From positions 226 to 7,723 of the forward strand of contig JAGRMP010000303.1 of NCBI GenBank assembly GCA_020441225.1: a stretch of 7,498 nt of DNA, written 5' to 3'. The notes below the pieces were generated by a model. That model had not been told where the DNA came from, ran no database searches, and saw only the letters and a list, made by a program, of their open reading frames with translations. Position 1 is the stretch's first letter; the number at the start of each line of letters is the position of its first letter. Source of the DNA: Maritimibacter sp. GTDB lineage: Bacteria > Pseudomonadota > Alphaproteobacteria > Rhodobacterales > Rhodobacteraceae. A program made the translations under genes and the position numbers. Shown here piece after piece: positions 5,404-7,498 of this stretch.

Positions 5404-6165
5404 TCAGACGAACTGTTCGCGGATCAGCCGTTCTTCCAACCCGTGACCTGGGTCGAACAACACCCGATGGGCGATGTCGGCGGCGGTTTCGACCTCGACT
5501 GCCAGCACCTGTCCGGAGGGCCGACCGTCCGCATCCGCCATGACCGGGCGTTTTTCCGGCTCCAGCACCTCGATGCGCACATGCGCCCGCTTGGGCAGGA
5601 GCGCGCCGCGCCAGCGCCGGGGGCGGTAGGCGGCGATCGCGGTGACCGCGAGCACGTCCGACCCGATCGGCAGGATGGGCCCGTGCGCCGAGTAGTTGTA
5701 GGCGGTCGATCCGGCCGGTGTGGCCACCAGCGCGCCGTCGCAGATCAGCTCCGCCATCCTGAGCTTGCCGTCGACGGTGATCGAAAGCTTCGCCGCCTGC
5801 GACCCCGCCCGAAGCAGCGCCACCTCGTTGATCGCCAGCGCCTCGCGGACCTCGCCATCGACGCAGTCCGCCCGCATCCGAAGCGGGTTCAGCACCGCAA
5901 GCTCCGCCTCCCTGAGGCGTTCGACCAGATCGGGTTCGCCGTATTCGTTCATCAGGAAGCCGACCGTCCCCCGGTTCATGCCGTAGACCGGCCTGTCGAG
6001 GTCCTGGGTCGCGTGCAGCGTCTGCAGCATGAAACCGTCGCCGCCCAGCGCCACGATCACATCCGCCTCCGCCGCCGGGGCCTGGCCGTAACGCCCGGTG
6101 AGATCGGCGAAACTGGCCTGCGCGCGCGGCCCCTCGTAGGCTGCGAAATGGAGTTTCAGGCCCAT
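5404..6165 (-). CDS. nadK: NAD kinase
   Basis: A 253-residue cytoplasmic enzyme that phosphorylates NAD with ATP to give NADP, the only route to the NADP pool. The catalytic GGDG motif is at residues 41-44 ([14 protein letters not shown]). It is followed by [14 protein letters not shown] (62-75), the NE motif (NEVALLR, 113-119) and the Gly-rich nucleotide-binding loop [14 protein letters not shown] (143-156). The length and the wording [15 protein letters not shown] and [17 protein letters not shown] are typical of short alphaproteobacterial NAD kinases. The reading frame extends upstream to 6507 but overlaps glyA. The ATG at 6165 with AGGA 7-8 nt upstream is the true start. It is divergent from glyA (163-nt gap) and on the same strand as the curli cluster, from which it is separated by 241 nt. 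Confidence 0.95.
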   Translation of the reverse strand: MGLKLHFAAYEGPRAQASFADLTGRYGQAPAAEADVIVALGGDGFMLQTLHATQDLDRPVYGMNRGTVGFLMNEYGEPDLVERLREAELAVLNPLRMRADCVDGEVREALAINEVALLRAGSQAAKLSITVDGKLRMAELICDGALVATPAGSTAYNYSAHGPILPIGSDVLAVTAIAAYRPRRWRGALLPKRAHVRIEVLEPEKRPVMADADGRPSGQVLAVEVETAADIAHRVLFDPGHGLEERLIREQFV

Positions 6166-6328
6166 GGTGTTTCCTCGCGCGCCGCTACGGTTCCGAAACA
6201 AGCACAAGTTTCCTCCCGGCGCCAGTGCAGGTCGCGATTCGCGGACGGCCTGTCGCAGTGAGGGCTTCCCGGGACCCCCGATATCGCCTAAGCAACCGGG
6301 CAAGATGCGATCCCAGCAGGAGACCTTC
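6166..6328. promoter_or_regulatory. Divergent promoter region between nadK and glyA
   Basis: A 163-nt gap that must hold the promoters of both genes. I found no clear sigma-70 hexamer pair. Short hairpins are possible (GAAAC/GTTTC, and CGCG-ATT-CGCG near 6230), but nothing matches a riboswitch I recognise. The glyA Shine-Dalgarno AGGAG is at 6318-6322, 6 nt before the start. Confidence 0.45.
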
Positions 6329-7498
6329 ATGACCGACATCCGCAGCCCGGGCTTCTTCACCGAAAAGCTCGCCACCCGCGATCCCGAACTCTTCGGCGCC
6401 ATCGAGGGCGAACTCAAACGCCAGCAGGACGAGATCGAACTGATCGCCTCGGAAAACATCGTCAGCCGCGCGGTGATGGAAGCCCAGGGTTCGGTGATGA
6501 CGAACAAATACGCCGAAGGGTATCCCGGCCGGCGCTATTACGGCGGCTGCGACTGGGTCGACGTGGCGGAAAACCTCGCCATCGAGCGGGCGACCAAGCT
6601 GTTCGGCTGCGCCTATGCCAACGTCCAGCCCAACTCGGGCAGCCAGGCCAACCAGGGCGCCTTCATGGCGTTGATCCAGCCCGGCGATACGATCCTCGGC
6701 ATGAACCTCGCCTCGGGCGGGCACCTCACCCACGGCGCGCCGCCGAACCAGTCGGGCAAGTGGTTCAACGCGATCCAGTACGGCGTGCGCAAGCAGGACA
6801 GCCTGGTCGATTACGACGAGATCGAGCGGCTGGCGACAGAGCACCAGCCCAAGCTGATCATCGCCGGCGGCTCGGCGATCCCGCGCCAGCTCGATTTCGC
6901 CCGGTTCCGCGCGATCGCCGACAGCGTCGGCGCCTACCTGATGGTCGACATGGCCCACTTCGCCGGGCTCGTGGCGGCAGGCGAGCACCCCTCGCCCTTC
7001 CCCTATGCCGACGTCGCCACCACCACCACCCACAAGACCCTGCGCGGGCCCCGGGGCGGGATGATCCTGACCAATGACGAAGCCATCGCCAAGAAGGTCA
7101 ACTCGGCGATCTTCCCGGGCCTCCAGGGCGGGCCGCTCATGCATGTGATCGCGGCCAAGGCCGTGGCCTTCGGCGAGGCGCTCGAGCCGGCGTTCAAGAC
7201 CTATGCCAAGGCGGTGCGGGCCAACGCCGTGGCGCTGGCCGACGAGCTGATGAAGGGCGGGCTCGACATCGTCTCGGGCGGCACCGACACGCATCTCATG
7301 CTGGTCGATCTGCGGCCCAAGGGGGTCAAGGGCAACGCCACCGAGAAAGCGCTGGGCCGCGCCCATATCACCACCAACAAGAACGGCATCCCGTTCGACC
7401 CGGAAAAGCCCACGGTGACCTCGGGCATCCGCCTGGGTACCCCCGCGGGCACCACGCGGGGCTTTGGAGAGGCCGAATTCCGCGAGATCGCCCGGCTG
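6329..7498 (+). CDS. glyA: Serine hydroxymethyltransferase (3' end outside window)
   Basis: A PLP-dependent enzyme that converts serine and tetrahydrofolate to glycine and 5,10-methylene-tetrahydrofolate, the main source of one-carbon units. It is a cytoplasmic homodimer or tetramer. 390 residues are visible of the usual 420-435; the frame is still open at the window end. Motifs: [13 protein letters not shown] (N-terminal substrate region), [29 protein letters not shown] (PLP phosphate binding), [11 protein letters not shown] with Asp207 for the pyridine nitrogen and His210, and [14 protein letters not shown] with the Schiff-base Lys236. [18 protein letters not shown] and [12 protein letters not shown] are near-invariant in the family. 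The start at 6329 has AGGAG 6 nt upstream. Neighbouring nadK is divergent. Confidence 0.97.
   Translation, partial: MTDIRSPGFFTEKLATRDPELFGAIEGELKRQQDEIELIASENIVSRAVMEAQGSVMTNKYAEGYPGRRYYGGCDWVDVAENLAIERATKLFGCAYANVQPNSGSQANQGAFMALIQPGDTILGMNLASGGHLTHGAPPNQSGKWFNAIQYGVRKQDSLVDYDEIERLATEHQPKLIIAGGSAIPRQLDFARFRAIADSVGAYLMVDMAHFAGLVAAGEHPSPFPYADVATTTTHKTLRGPRGGMILTNDEAIAKKVNSAIFPGLQGGPLMHVIAAKAVAFGEALEPAFKTYAKAVRANAVALADELMKGGLDIVSGGTDTHLMLVDLRPKGVKGNATEKALGRAHITTNKNGIPFDPEKPTVTSGIRLGTPAGTTRGFGEAEFREIARL

Noticed and set aside
6166..6328. Riboswitch ahead of glyA
   Set aside because: Only short hairpins are seen and no conserved core of a glycine, THF or SAM-type riboswitch could be recognised.
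6185..7366. Minus-strand open frame (393 codons) antisense to glyA
   Set aside because: The plus strand encodes a highly conserved SHMT; the antisense translation has no family resemblance.

Overview
The window is about 7.5 kb of GC-rich DNA with compact genes and strong codon bias. The PrpE, NAD kinase and SHMT sequences, together with an alphaproteobacterial-type curli cluster containing a CsgH-like gene, point to an alphaproteobacterium, most likely Rhodobacterales. That assignment rests on protein resemblance only; no rRNA or other taxonomic marker is present.

Layout: (1) 1-732 (+) is the C-terminal part of propionyl-CoA synthetase PrpE, closed by a convincing intrinsic terminator at 754-793. 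(2) 733-1037 is a non-coding stretch holding that terminator and a perfect 26-nt palindrome. (3) 1038-1355 (+) encodes a small DUF4342 protein with a hydrophobic segment. (4) 1625-3148 (+) encodes a NtrC-like regulator (receiver-like domain, AAA+, Fis-type HTH). It has lost the phosphoacceptor aspartate and the whole GAFTGA loop, so it probably needs neither phosphorylation nor sigma-54. (5) 5162-3288 (-) is a four-gene curli-type cluster transcribed towards the regulator: a repeat-rich curlin with two cysteines, a CsgH-like periplasmic chaperone, a second curlin, and a short paralogue of the second curlin that keeps its N-terminal domain but has almost no curlin repeat. (6) 5163-5403 is the upstream region of the curli cluster, with a GTTATCCGATAAC inverted repeat and a second partial copy. 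(7) 6165-5404 (-) is NAD kinase. (8) 6329-7498 (+) is glyA (serine hydroxymethyltransferase), cut by the window end and divergent from nadK.

How it works together: prpE, nadK and glyA are housekeeping metabolism. Between them lies a functional-amyloid module: secreted curlin subunits, a periplasmic anti-aggregation chaperone and, by position only, a convergent specialised regulator. The secretion pore and its accessories (CsgG, CsgE, CsgF) are not in the window and must be encoded elsewhere if the fibre is made. The most unusual features are the repeat-poor curlin paralogue, the 22-residue-spaced cysteine pair in the first curlin, and the doubly degenerate regulator.
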